This document shows, piece by piece, positions 1-5,051 of a stretch of 5,194 bases of DNA. The notes below the pieces were generated by a model. The model had not been told where the DNA came from, made no database searches, and saw nothing but the letters and a program-made list of their open reading frames with translations. The stretch covers positions 1 to 5,194 of the forward strand of contig JAAVIG010000054.1 of the NCBI GenBank assembly GCA_014796735.1, given 5' to 3'. Each line of letters starts with the position of its first letter. Within the stretch, counting starts at the first letter, position 1. The stretch is from Oscillospiraceae bacterium. GTDB lineage: Bacteria; Bacillota; Clostridia; Oscillospirales; Ruminococcaceae. Both the position numbers and the translations under genes were made by a program.

Positions 1-175
1 GCGTTCCTGCTCCGCGTCAGCCCGACTTGAAATATCCGCATATTCCTGCGTCGGGACTTCCTTGATCAGAAACGCCCCGCCCGCCGGCTTTGTCTTATTT
101 TAATCGAGAATTAGTATTAAAAAACAGAAGCATAAGTGAATGCAATGTACGAATAATTTGTATAATAATAAATAT
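1..175. other. GC-rich segment of unknown origin followed by AT-rich spacer
   Basis: Positions 1-100 are clearly GC-rich, unlike the AT-rich DNA at 101-175. A hairpin-forming inverted repeat is visible: CCCGAC at 21-26 pairs with GTCGGG at 50-55, with an inner AATAT (31-35)/ATATT (40-44) pair. One plus frame is open from position 2 to a TAA at 101-103 and one minus frame is open from about 100 off the left edge, but neither has a start codon with a ribosome binding site inside the window and neither translation is recognisable. It may be the end of a gene or mobile element that begins outside the window. The segment 108-119 (GAATTAGTA followed by TTA) resembles the end of the small palindromic element at 4903-4956. 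Confidence 0.3.
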
Positions 176-220
176 AAAACTTCCGCATATAACCAAAGGC
201 TACATGCGGAAGCAAGTTTT
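176..220 (-). terminator. Intrinsic terminator of the sugar ABC ATPase gene
   Basis: CTTCCGCAT (180-188) and ATGCGGAAG (204-212) form a perfect 9-bp stem with a 15-nt loop. Read on the minus strand the hairpin is followed by TTTTATATTT, a U-rich tract. It starts 27 bp beyond the minus-strand stop codon at 247-249, as expected for the terminator of that gene. An AAAA/TTTT pair at the base extends the structure. Confidence 0.85.
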
Positions 221-246
221 ATCCGATATAAAGTACAGACAAAAAC

Positions 247-1392
247 TTAAGAAAGAATAGCGTGCTCATCGTTAACGTCAAACAGATGAACCTTGTTGGG
301 ATCAAGAGCAAGCTTGATAACATCCTGAGGACGCGCGGTGCAGCGAGGACTTACACTTGCGGTCAAGGAGATACCTTCGCAGGTCAGATACAGATAGGAC
401 TGTGCGCCCAGCATTTCGGTAACGTCAACGTTAGCCTCAATGATACCTGTTGTAGCTGCGGAAAGGAACATTTCCTCTTCATGAATGTTTTCGGGACGGA
501 TACCCAAGGTAACTTCCTTGTCAACATAGTACTTCAGAGCTTCGCACTCTGCGGTCTTGCTGTTGGGAAGCTCAACATAGAACTTTCTTCCTCTGCTGCT
601 CTTGGTATCCTCGGAACCGAACTCAACGGTATATTTGCCGTTCTGCATAATGAGCTTTGCGTCAATGAAGTTCATCTGAGGAGAGCCCATGAAGCCGGCA
701 ACGAACTTGTTGCAGGGATTTTCGTAAAGGTTGATAGGAGAGTCGATCTGCTGAATGAAGCCATCCTTCATAACAACGATTCTGTCGCCCATTGTCATAG
801 CCTCAACCTGGTCATGGGTTACGTAAATAAATGTTGTACCCAGTCTCTTATGAAGCTTGGAAAGCTCGGTTCTCATCTGAGCACGGAGCTTAGCGTCAAG
901 GTTTGACAAAGGCTCGTCAAGTAAGAATACCTGAGGATCACGAACGATCGCACGACCCAGCGCAACACGCTGTCTCTGACCGCCTGACAAAGCCTTGGGC
1001 TTTCTGTCGAGGAGGTGGCTGATGTCAAGGCTCTTAGCCGCTTCTTCAACCAATCTCTTGATCTCGTCCTTGGGAACCTTACGGAGCTTAAGACCGAACG
1101 CCATATTTTCAAATACCGTCATGTGAGGATAAAGAGCGTAGCTCTGGAAAACCATCGCAATATCTCTGTCCTTGGGGGCAACGTCGTTTACCAGTCTGTC
1201 ACCGATAAAGAGCTCGCCTTCGGAGATTTCCTCAAGACCTGCGATCATACGAAGTGTGGTGGATTTTCCGCAACCGGAGGGGCCGACGAAAATAATGAAT
1301 TCCTTATCCTTGATGTTCATTGTAAAGTCGGATACCGCGGTTACACCGCCGGGATAACGCTTGTAAATGCCTCTGAGTGATAAACTTGCCAT
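247..1392 (-). CDS. ugpC: Sugar ABC importer ATP-binding protein (MsmK/UgpC/MsmX family)
   Basis: 381-residue cytoplasmic ATPase that would energise ABC importers for oligosaccharides or glycerol-3-phosphate-like solutes. Seen: Walker A GPSGCGKST (37-45), Q-loop Q83, signature LSGGQ (135-139), Walker B VFLLDE (155-160), D-loop around S163-D166, switch H193. The MalK/UgpC-type linker GFMGSPQMNF (233-242) and the LGIRPENI motif (296-303) mark the C-terminal TOBE/OB regulatory domain. It is somewhat longer than MsmX-type proteins (about 365 residues), with a loop insertion around 250-285. The ATG is chosen because AGGAGG (1401-1406, minus strand) lies 8 nt upstream. No permease or binding-protein gene is adjacent and the gene has its own promoter and terminator. 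This fits the known multitask ATPases MsmX and MsmK, which serve several importers encoded elsewhere; the sharing is inferred. The symbol could equally be msmK or msmX. Confidence 0.95.
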   Translation of the reverse strand: MASLSLRGIYKRYPGGVTAVSDFTMNIKDKEFIIFVGPSGCGKSTTLRMIAGLEEISEGELFIGDRLVNDVAPKDRDIAMVFQSYALYPHMTVFENMAFGLKLRKVPKDEIKRLVEEAAKSLDISHLLDRKPKALSGGQRQRVALGRAIVRDPQVFLLDEPLSNLDAKLRAQMRTELSKLHKRLGTTFIYVTHDQVEAMTMGDRIVVMKDGFIQQIDSPINLYENPCNKFVAGFMGSPQMNFIDAKLIMQNGKYTVEFGSEDTKSSRGRKFYVELPNSKTAECEALKYYVDKEVTLGIRPENIHEEEMFLSAATTGIIEANVDVTEMLGAQSYLYLTCEGISLTASVSPRCTARPQDVIKLALDPNKVHLFDVNDEHAILS

Positions 1393-1400
1393 GTATGTGA

Positions 1401-1406
1401 CCTCCT
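1401..1406 (-). promoter_or_regulatory. Ribosome binding site of the ABC ATPase gene
   Basis: AGGAGG on the minus strand, 8 nt before the ATG at 1392. It is a perfect anti-16S match and fixes the start. Confidence 0.9.
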
Positions 1407-1413
1407 AATTTGA

Positions 1414-1442
1414 TAGCATTAGACTATGCTAATATAATAACA
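1414..1442 (-). promoter_or_regulatory. Extended -10 promoter with a palindrome over the start site
   Basis: On the minus strand TGTTATTAT (1442 down to 1434) matches an extended -10 (TGnTATAAT) with one mismatch; no good -35 is visible. The expected transcription start is near 1427, inside the perfect inverted repeat TAGCAT (1414-1419)/ATGCTA (1426-1431) with a 6-bp spacer. A palindrome overlapping the start site is a typical position for a repressor operator, but it could also be a hairpin at the 5' end of the mRNA. No regulator gene lies in the window. Confidence 0.5.
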
Positions 1443-1703
1443 GGAAAATCGAAAAAATGGTAGTACCTAATTAACTAAAAAATTTTCAAAACCTTTATGT
1501 AAATTAACTAACAACGCCAAAACCAAGCAAAAAACGGGGGAAGTTTGTTGACATCTTGCACAAAAAACGGGGTTAAAACGCCCCATTGACGCTTATCGAG
1601 TCAAAAAATTTGTTAGTTTTGTTAATTTTTACTTTACTTTTTTGTGAAATGTTTTGAAAGCTGCGGCATATACATTGTAAAAAAAGGAAAGGTCGGATAA
1701 AAT
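1443..1703. promoter_or_regulatory. Divergent intergenic region with short repeats
   Basis: AT-rich DNA between divergent genes. AATTAACTAA occurs at 1469-1478 and 1502-1511 (33 bp apart). CAAAAAACGGGG occurs at 1528-1539 and 1561-1572 (also 33 bp apart). TTGTTAGTT at 1610-1618 is the reverse complement of AACTAACAA at 1506-1514. AAAAATT (1604-1610) and AATTTTT (1624-1630) are inverted around it. The TTAGTT boxes recall the half-sites of ROK/XylR-type sugar repressors, which would suit a sugar transporter gene, but this is inference. I see no convincing SigA promoter for the plus-strand gene at 1704. Confidence 0.35.
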
Positions 1704-2147
1704 ATGAGCAGAAAAGGGAAATTGGGAATCAAGCAGATAGCGTTGTTTGTAATTATAGTACTGGTCTTGGTTTTTTTGGTCAATTTTACCGTGAATTATG
1801 TCAAGGGGTGCTTTGGTTCGGTCTCCGCGGAGGATGCGGCAAGCTTTCTTAAGGGTTACGGCTGGGAATTGGACTTAAAGGACTGTGTACAGGATGAGAT
1901 AGTTATACCGAAGGATTTTTCCGAGGTGTACGAAAGGTACAACGCTTTGCAGCTGAAACAGGGCTACGATCTGACAAAGTACAGAACCGATACGGTTATT
2001 CGGTATACCTTCAAGGTCAGGAATTTTGAGGGATATGAAAACGCTCTGGCGCATGTATTGACAAAGGGCGGGAAAATAATCGGAGGAGATATTTGCAGTA
2101 CCGATCTCAGCGGTATAATGACAGGATTTGACGGCAAAACAAGTTAA
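1704..2147 (+). CDS. DUF4830 domain-containing membrane-anchored protein
   Basis: 147 residues of unknown function. Residues 1-10 are basic, 11-32 form one strongly hydrophobic helix (a membrane anchor or uncleaved signal), and the rest is predicted outside the cell. The C-terminal part carries the pattern I associate with DUF4830: GYGW (51-54), IPKDF (68-72), YNALQ (79-83), QGYDL (86-90) and GGDICS (127-132). Two cysteines outside the membrane segment (61 and 131) could form a disulfide. The start has GGAAAGG (1686-1692) about 11 nt upstream. The following gene, also for an exported protein, has its own promoter, so the two need not be cotranscribed. No enzymatic motif is visible and I assign no function. 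Confidence 0.85.
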   Translation: MSRKGKLGIKQIALFVIIVLVLVFLVNFTVNYVKGCFGSVSAEDAASFLKGYGWELDLKDCVQDEIVIPKDFSEVYERYNALQLKQGYDLTKYRTDTVIRYTFKVRNFEGYENALAHVLTKGGKIIGGDICSTDLSGIMTGFDGKTS

Positions 2148-2160
2148 TGAGCAAAAGGCG

Positions 2161-2189
2161 TTGCAAAATACTTTAAAATGTTGTATAAT
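2161..2189 (+). promoter_or_regulatory. SigA-type promoter for the transglutaminase-like gene
   Basis: TTGCAA (2161-2166), 17-bp spacer, perfect TATAAT (2184-2189). Expected start near 2196, giving a 5' UTR of about 64 nt. Confidence 0.8.
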
Positions 2190-2195
2190 ATATAA

Positions 2196-2213
2196 GAGCC
2201 TTTGAATCGGCTC
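2196..2213 (+). promoter_or_regulatory. Hairpin at the predicted 5' end of the transglutaminase mRNA
   Basis: GAGCC (2196-2200) and GGCTC (2209-2213) form a 5-bp GC-rich stem with an 8-nt loop. It begins exactly where transcription from the upstream promoter should start. 5'-terminal hairpins are known to protect mRNAs from decay. No T-run follows on the plus strand, so it is not a terminator. Confidence 0.45.
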
Positions 2214-2259
2214 AAAAATTCAGGCATGATAAATATATGTAATATAAAGGAATGTTCAA

Positions 2260-3552
2260 ATGAAAAAAAATATATCGGTACTTTTGACCGCCCTCTTTTT
2301 TTTCCTTACTCTTACCTTGGCGGCTGTTCCGGGCTATGCCTCCTTTCTTGACGAAACGGGCGATCTGAGCCGCTTGGTAACTTCAAATTACAAGGATGCC
2401 TATGCAATTATCGACGTTTCCGGCGACGATATAAAAATAAGCGGAGTTTATAAGAACGACCTGCCCACAGCGATAGAGGTCGTCGGCGTTGATGAAACAC
2501 ATAACAGCATGCATGTCGAAAGTGATGGCAGATTCGCCGCGGAAATTACCGCAAAGCCCTATGAGGACGGCTATTACGATATAAGAATACATTTTTCCTC
2601 ACGGCTTCTTTTCAGATACACTTTAAAATACAGGGACGGCTGGAGTGTTCCCGACAACGGGATCGCCAAGGCTAACGAAAATAAGCTTCAAAATATCGTT
2701 ACCGCCGTACCCATGGCCGCCGCTTACTATTTAAGCGTTGAAGCGGACAGAGACGAAATAGAAGAAACCATGTCGGAGCTTCAGCGGATAGTTGACGAGG
2801 TCTGCGGAGATGAAGCGGACGATTATTTGAAAGCAAAAGCACTTATCCTTTGGATCGGCGAAAATATCTACTACGATCACGATGCGGCGGATACCTCGGT
2901 AACAATGGATACTGTGGCGGTACATAACGTACTGGAACGGCGGCGCACCACCTGCGCCGGATTTGCCAACACCTTTTCCGCTCTCCTTGAGATCGCGGGA
3001 ATACGCTCGGTAAACCTTAAGGGCGCGGCGGTAGCGGGAGAGATAACCTACCCCGACCTGCCCACGGGAACGGAAAATCACGAATTCAGCGCCTTCTGGT
3101 ATGAAGACGAAAGCCGCTGGGTATACTGCGACGCCTGCTGGACAAGCAACGGCAGATACCGCGACGGAGAATACCAATCCGAGATAACCAACGGCACAAA
3201 GTACTTTGACGTAACAGCGGAGGCATTTGCCTTGGATCACCGCGTAGACAAGGCTGAGGAGCGTTTTTATACGCAGGCTTTGGCGGCATTGGACGGCGAA
3301 ATGACCGAAACCGAAGCACCTGAAAATACAGAGGAGCAGGAAAACGACAGTCACTCCGCCACGGAAGCACAAAACGACTCCGAATCCGCGGTAACAACGC
3401 TCCCCGTTGTTACCGAGCAGGTGATCGCAGGCTATACCGGTGTCACCGGCGTCAATAAAGCAACAGTTATCCCTTTTATCATTTTGGGCTTAACGGGTGT
3501 TATGGTGATCGGCGCGGGAGTGATTTTAGCGGTGAACAAGCGCAAAAAATAA
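2260..3552 (+). CDS. Secreted, membrane-anchored transglutaminase-like protein
   Basis: 430 residues. N-terminal signal peptide (KK, hydrophobic 5-22, likely cleavage after GYA at 25-27), a beta-rich region (about 40-130), then a transglutaminase-like/papain-fold domain (about 170-300). The catalytic triad is visible: Cys232 in TTCAGFA, His274 in ENHEFSAFW, Asp291 in YCDACW. A low-complexity linker rich in Glu, Thr, Asn and Ser (about 346-390) leads to a C-terminal hydrophobic helix (402-425) and the tail NKRKK. It is therefore probably displayed at the cell surface. Bacterial members of this superfamily are mostly proteases or cross-linkers acting on cell-envelope proteins or peptidoglycan; the substrate here is unknown. 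Start: AAAGGAA (2246-2252) 7 nt upstream of the ATG. It has its own promoter at 2161-2189. No terminator is visible after it. Confidence 0.88.
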   Translation: MKKNISVLLTALFFFLTLTLAAVPGYASFLDETGDLSRLVTSNYKDAYAIIDVSGDDIKISGVYKNDLPTAIEVVGVDETHNSMHVESDGRFAAEITAKPYEDGYYDIRIHFSSRLLFRYTLKYRDGWSVPDNGIAKANENKLQNIVTAVPMAAAYYLSVEADRDEIEETMSELQRIVDEVCGDEADDYLKAKALILWIGENIYYDHDAADTSVTMDTVAVHNVLERRRTTCAGFANTFSALLEIAGIRSVNLKGAAVAGEITYPDLPTGTENHEFSAFWYEDESRWVYCDACWTSNGRYRDGEYQSEITNGTKYFDVTAEAFALDHRVDKAEERFYTQALAALDGEMTETEAPENTEEQENDSHSATEAQNDSESAVTTLPVVTEQVIAGYTGVTGVNKATVIPFIILGLTGVMVIGAGVILAVNKRKK

Positions 3553-3601
3553 AACTTAAAGAAAAGGCGGTACGCCAAAATAAAAGGATTTTTCAAAGTC
3601 T

Positions 3602-3610
3602 TGTTATAAA
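3602..3610 (+). promoter_or_regulatory. Possible extended -10 promoter for the cyclophilin-GNAT operon
   Basis: TGTTATAAA fits an extended -10 (TGnTATAAT, one mismatch). No -35 hexamer is recognisable 17 bp upstream. The start would be near 3617, with a 5' UTR of about 43 nt. With no terminator seen after the transglutaminase gene, readthrough into this operon is also possible. Confidence 0.35.
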
Positions 3611-3659
3611 ATCGGCAAGGCTCTGACAATAAAAATTTAACAAAAAGGAAATTAAAAAA

Positions 3660-4130
3660 ATGTACATTATCGAAATGGAAAACGGCAAGGAAATGAAACT
3701 GGAGCTGTACCCCGAAAAGGCTCCGATCACAGTGGCTAACTTTGAAAAGTTAGTTGAGGAAAAGTTTTACGACGGACTTACCTTTCACCGCGTTATAAGC
3801 GGATTTATGATCCAAGGCGGCTGTCCCAAGGGCGACGGCACGGGCGGACCGAAGGAAAAGATCAAGGGCGAATTTTCCGCCAACGGGGTTCCCAACGACT
3901 TAAAGCACGCCCGCGGCGTTCTCTCTATGGCAAGGGCAATGGATCCCAATTCGGCGGGCAGTCAGTTCTTTATAATGCACAAGGACGCGCCTCACCTTGA
4001 CGGACAGTACGCGGCTTTCGGAAAGGTAGTTGAGGGTATCGAGACGGTGGACGAGATTGCGGCCTGCGAGACCGACTACAACGATAAGCCTGTTAAGCCT
4101 GTTGTTATCAAGAGAATATACAAGGCGTAA
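3660..4130 (+). CDS. ppiB: Cyclophilin-type peptidyl-prolyl cis-trans isomerase
   Basis: 156 residues with no signal peptide, so a cytoplasmic folding catalyst that isomerises Xaa-Pro bonds. It is the single-domain bacterial cyclophilin size. Motifs: FHRVISGFMIQGG (42-54) with the catalytic Arg44 and hydrophobic-pocket residues Phe49, Met50 and Gln52; NSAGSQFFI (97-105) with Gln102 and Phe103; HLDGQYAAFGKV (112-123). Residue 112 is His where human cyclophilin A has Trp121, a change common in bacterial cyclophilins that lowers cyclosporin binding. Start: AAAAAGGAA upstream of the ATG with normal spacing. The next gene begins 27 nt after the stop codon, so the two are probably cotranscribed. 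Confidence 0.95.
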   Translation: MYIIEMENGKEMKLELYPEKAPITVANFEKLVEEKFYDGLTFHRVISGFMIQGGCPKGDGTGGPKEKIKGEFSANGVPNDLKHARGVLSMARAMDPNSAGSQFFIMHKDAPHLDGQYAAFGKVVEGIETVDEIAACETDYNDKPVKPVVIKRIYKA

Positions 4131-4157
4131 TTTTTGTTTGAAGAGGGGCGTGGTGGA

Positions 4158-4625
4158 ATGGAGATCAAGCTTCTGCCCGTTGAACGGCTGGACGAGCTGA
4201 ATAACATTTACGATATGAGCCGTTATGAAAATTTTCAAGCCACAAGAAAAGGCAATCTTGAGCACTGTAAGGAGATCTGCGTGGTCGCGGAGGACGAAGG
4301 CAAATTTGTGGGCGAGCTCAGCATGATGACCGAAAACGCCAACATCCCCGCCGCGGTCATTCCAAATAAGCGTATTTATCTTTTTGGACTCAGAGTGCTG
4401 CCCGATTACCAAAGGCAGGGCATAGGCACCGCGCTTTTAAAGTACGCCGTTGCGCTTTGCGTTCAAAGAGGTATTTTTGAGTTTACCATAGGTGTGGAAA
4501 CCAAGAACGAGGCTGCAAGACGGCTTTATGAGAGGTTGGGATTTGCTCTTTTTCTCGAAAATTGCAGCGAGGTGCAGTTCGGGGAAATGTGCAGGTTCAA
4601 TTTGATGATGCTTAAATTGAGGTAA
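4158..4625 (+). CDS. GNAT family N-acetyltransferase
   Basis: 155 residues. The GNAT acetyl-CoA-binding motif A is at 77-93 (GLRVLPDYQRQGIGTALL region), with the Q-x-x-G-x-G pyrophosphate loop at Q85, G88, G90. Motif B-like NEAARRLYERLGF is at 117-129 with the usual Tyr124. The acceptor substrate cannot be read from the sequence; small molecules, antibiotics or protein N-termini are all possible. I chose the ATG at 4158 because AGAGGGG (4142-4148) lies 9 nt upstream. An in-frame TTG at 4134 would add eight residues but has no ribosome binding site. It follows the cyclophilin gene by 27 nt and is closed by the terminator at 4632-4673, so it is the last gene of that operon. A functional link to the isomerase is not evident. 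Confidence 0.9.
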   Translation: MEIKLLPVERLDELNNIYDMSRYENFQATRKGNLEHCKEICVVAEDEGKFVGELSMMTENANIPAAVIPNKRIYLFGLRVLPDYQRQGIGTALLKYAVALCVQRGIFEFTIGVETKNEAARRLYERLGFALFLENCSEVQFGEMCRFNLMMLKLR

Positions 4626-4631
4626 AAAGTT

Positions 4632-4673
4632 AAAAACGTCCCTGCTTATCACAGAGGCGTTTTTTGTGTTTTT
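4632..4673 (+). terminator. Intrinsic terminator of the cyclophilin-GNAT operon
   Basis: AAAAACGTCCCTG (4632-4644) pairs with CAGAGGCGTTTTT (4652-4664), giving 13 positions with one G-U and one mismatch around a 7-nt loop. T-runs follow (4660-4665 and 4669-4673). It begins 6 nt after the GNAT stop codon. Confidence 0.9.
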
Positions 4674-4719
4674 AGATATTTTTGATAGAAATTCTTTATA
4701 TAATCAGCATAAAACTGTC

Positions 4720-4748
4720 TTGACAAACATTTACTTTCGATTTATAAT
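4720..4748 (+). promoter_or_regulatory. Perfect consensus promoter for the toxin-like RNA
   Basis: TTGACA (4720-4725), 17-bp spacer, TATAAT (4743-4748), i.e. a full SigA consensus. Expected start near 4755. The promoter follows directly after the upstream operon terminator, so it drives an independent unit. Confidence 0.92.
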
Positions 4749-4754
4749 AAAAGT

Positions 4755-4793
4755 GAGGAAACCTATGGCGATAGGCGGTTAAATAATGCTCCC
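4755..4793 (+). repeat. Leader repeat, copy A (forward RNA)
   Basis: Blocks GAGGAAACC (4755-4763), CGATAGGCGGTTA (4769-4781) and GCTCCC (4788-4793). They recur in the same order and nearly the same sequence at the 5' end of the opposing RNA (5052-5078, minus strand). Copy A has two extra pieces, TATGG and AATAAT, between blocks. Confidence 0.8.
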
Positions 4794-4842
4794 GGGCAGC
4801 ACCGCAAAAGCCCTGTGCTGCTTTAAAACAGGGGGTGATGAT
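4755..4842 (+). promoter_or_regulatory. Structured leader of the toxin-like mRNA
   Basis: About 88 nt between the expected start and the small peptide's ATG. First hairpin: CCTAT (4762-4766)/ATAGG (4771-4775), loop GGCG, optionally extended by AACC/GGTT. Second hairpin: GCAGCAC (4796-4802)/GTGCTGC (4815-4821), perfect 7 bp. An alternative pair, CCCTGT (4811-4816)/ACAGGG (4828-4833), excludes the second hairpin and would bury the Shine-Dalgarno sequence AGGGGGTGAT (4830-4839). Such alternation is a plausible translation control, as in type I toxin mRNAs. It was not folded computationally. Confidence 0.6.
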
Positions 4843-4929
4843 ATGGGTTACTACATAACAATGTCCGATTTGATTCAGATATTGACGCTGCTTTGCAGCT
4901 TATACCAATCCCTTTTTAACCTGACGTAA
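4843..4929 (+). CDS. Small hydrophobic toxin-like peptide, present reading frame (28 aa)
   Basis: The ATG at 4843 follows AGGGGGTGAT (4830-4839), a near-perfect Shine-Dalgarno sequence with about 7 nt spacing. The first 20 residues, MGYYITMSDLIQILTLLCSL, match the pattern I know from putative holin-like type I toxins of Firmicutes (an aromatic start, SDLIQ, then a hydrophobic helix). The last eight residues, YQSLFNLT, and the stop codon come from an inserted palindromic element, so the usual lysine-rich C-terminus is missing. Whether this shortened peptide is made or active is unknown. Confidence 0.6.
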   Translation: MGYYITMSDLIQILTLLCSLYQSLFNLT

Positions 4930-4956
4930 TACCCACAGTTTAAAAAGGGATTAGTA
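4903..4956. mobile_element. 54-bp palindromic MITE-like element with TTA target duplication
   Basis: Terminal inverted repeats TACCAATCCCTTTTTAA (4903-4919) and TTAAAAAGGGATTAGTA (4940-4956) match over 17 bp with one mismatch, with a 20-bp centre. Direct repeats TTA flank it exactly (4900-4902 and 4957-4959). It has no coding capacity, so it would be moved in trans by a transposase. A 3-bp TNA-type duplication is known from the IS1031 group of the IS5 family; a TA duplication (IS630/mariner-like) is the alternative reading of the same bases. No transposase lies in the window. Confidence 0.65.
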
Positions 4957-4976
4957 TTAGTAACTGTGATATTGTC

Positions 4977-4993
4977 TGTTCATAAAATGAACA
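4977..4993. repeat. Short perfect hairpin beside the shared terminator
   Basis: TGTTCAT (4977-4983) and ATGAACA (4987-4993), a perfect 7-bp stem with an AAA loop. In the forward RNA it lies just before the terminator, within the former end of the peptide gene; in the reverse direction it lies just past the U-run. Confidence 0.5.
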
Positions 4994-4996
4994 CAA

Positions 4997-5038
4997 AAAA
5001 ATAATCGCCTCTCCTGACAAAAGAATGCGATTATTTTT
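4997..5038. terminator. Shared bidirectional intrinsic terminator
   Basis: AAAAATAATCGC (4997-5008) and GCGATTATTTTT (5027-5038) form a perfect 12-bp stem with an 18-nt loop. Forward transcripts end in a run of five T (5034-5038); minus-strand transcripts run into seven T (5001-4995). It therefore serves both convergent RNAs. Confidence 0.88.
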
Positions 5039-5051
5039 CGTCATTTTTCAA

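Larger units (their letters stand above)
4843..5004 (+). pseudogene. Toxin-like peptide gene interrupted by a palindromic element
   Basis: Beyond the stop codon at 4927-4929 the same frame continues to TAA at 5002-5004. Removing the 54-bp element 4903-4956 and one of the two flanking TTA copies (57 bp, 19 codons) joins LLCSL directly to VTVILSVHKMNTKK in frame. The restored peptide has 34 residues: a polar start with SDLIQ, one membrane helix (about 10-26) and a basic tail with HK and KK. That is the size and charge pattern of type I toxins. The final AAA AAA TAA codons lie in the 5' arm of the shared terminator, the compact arrangement expected of such loci. Insertional inactivation is inferred; a truncated but functional peptide is not excluded. 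Confidence 0.7.

Noticed and set aside
262..906. Long plus-strand ORF opposite the ABC ATPase gene (also 1015-1380 and 1172-1357)
   Set aside because: Translations resemble no protein and overlap a gene with complete ABC motifs; they are antisense shadows.
1548..1576. TTGACA at 1548-1553 as a -35 box for the DUF4830 gene
   Set aside because: No acceptable -10 lies 16-18 bp downstream (GTTAAA is poor) and it is more than 150 bp from the start codon.
2731..3372. Minus-strand ORFs opposite the transglutaminase-like gene (also 2383-2592, 3086-3397, 3432-3629)
   Set aside because: No ribosome binding sites and unnatural composition; the plus strand has the catalytic triad, signal peptide and promoter.
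3566..3576. GGCG-GTA-CGCC hairpin after the transglutaminase gene as a terminator
   Set aside because: The stem is only 4 bp with a 3-nt loop and no T-run follows.
4134..4157. TTG start eight codons upstream for the GNAT gene
   Set aside because: No ribosome binding site precedes it, while the ATG at 4158 has AGAGGGG at good spacing.
3900..4412. Minus-strand ORFs across the cyclophilin and GNAT genes (also 4437-4652)
   Set aside because: They overlap two well-supported genes on the other strand and show no recognisable domain.
4898..4968. Pseudoknot between CACAGTT (4934-4940) and AACTGTG (4962-4968) across the long palindrome
   Set aside because: With the full 21-position stem formed, a 1-2 nt connector could not span it. 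The two pairings are better seen as competing, and the palindrome is explained by a mobile element.
4940..5044. 34-codon minus-strand ORF (MTKNNRILLS...) inside the reverse small RNA region
   Set aside because: It has no Shine-Dalgarno sequence, most of it is terminator stem, and its stop codon lies beyond the terminator's U-run, so the predicted RNA does not contain the full frame.
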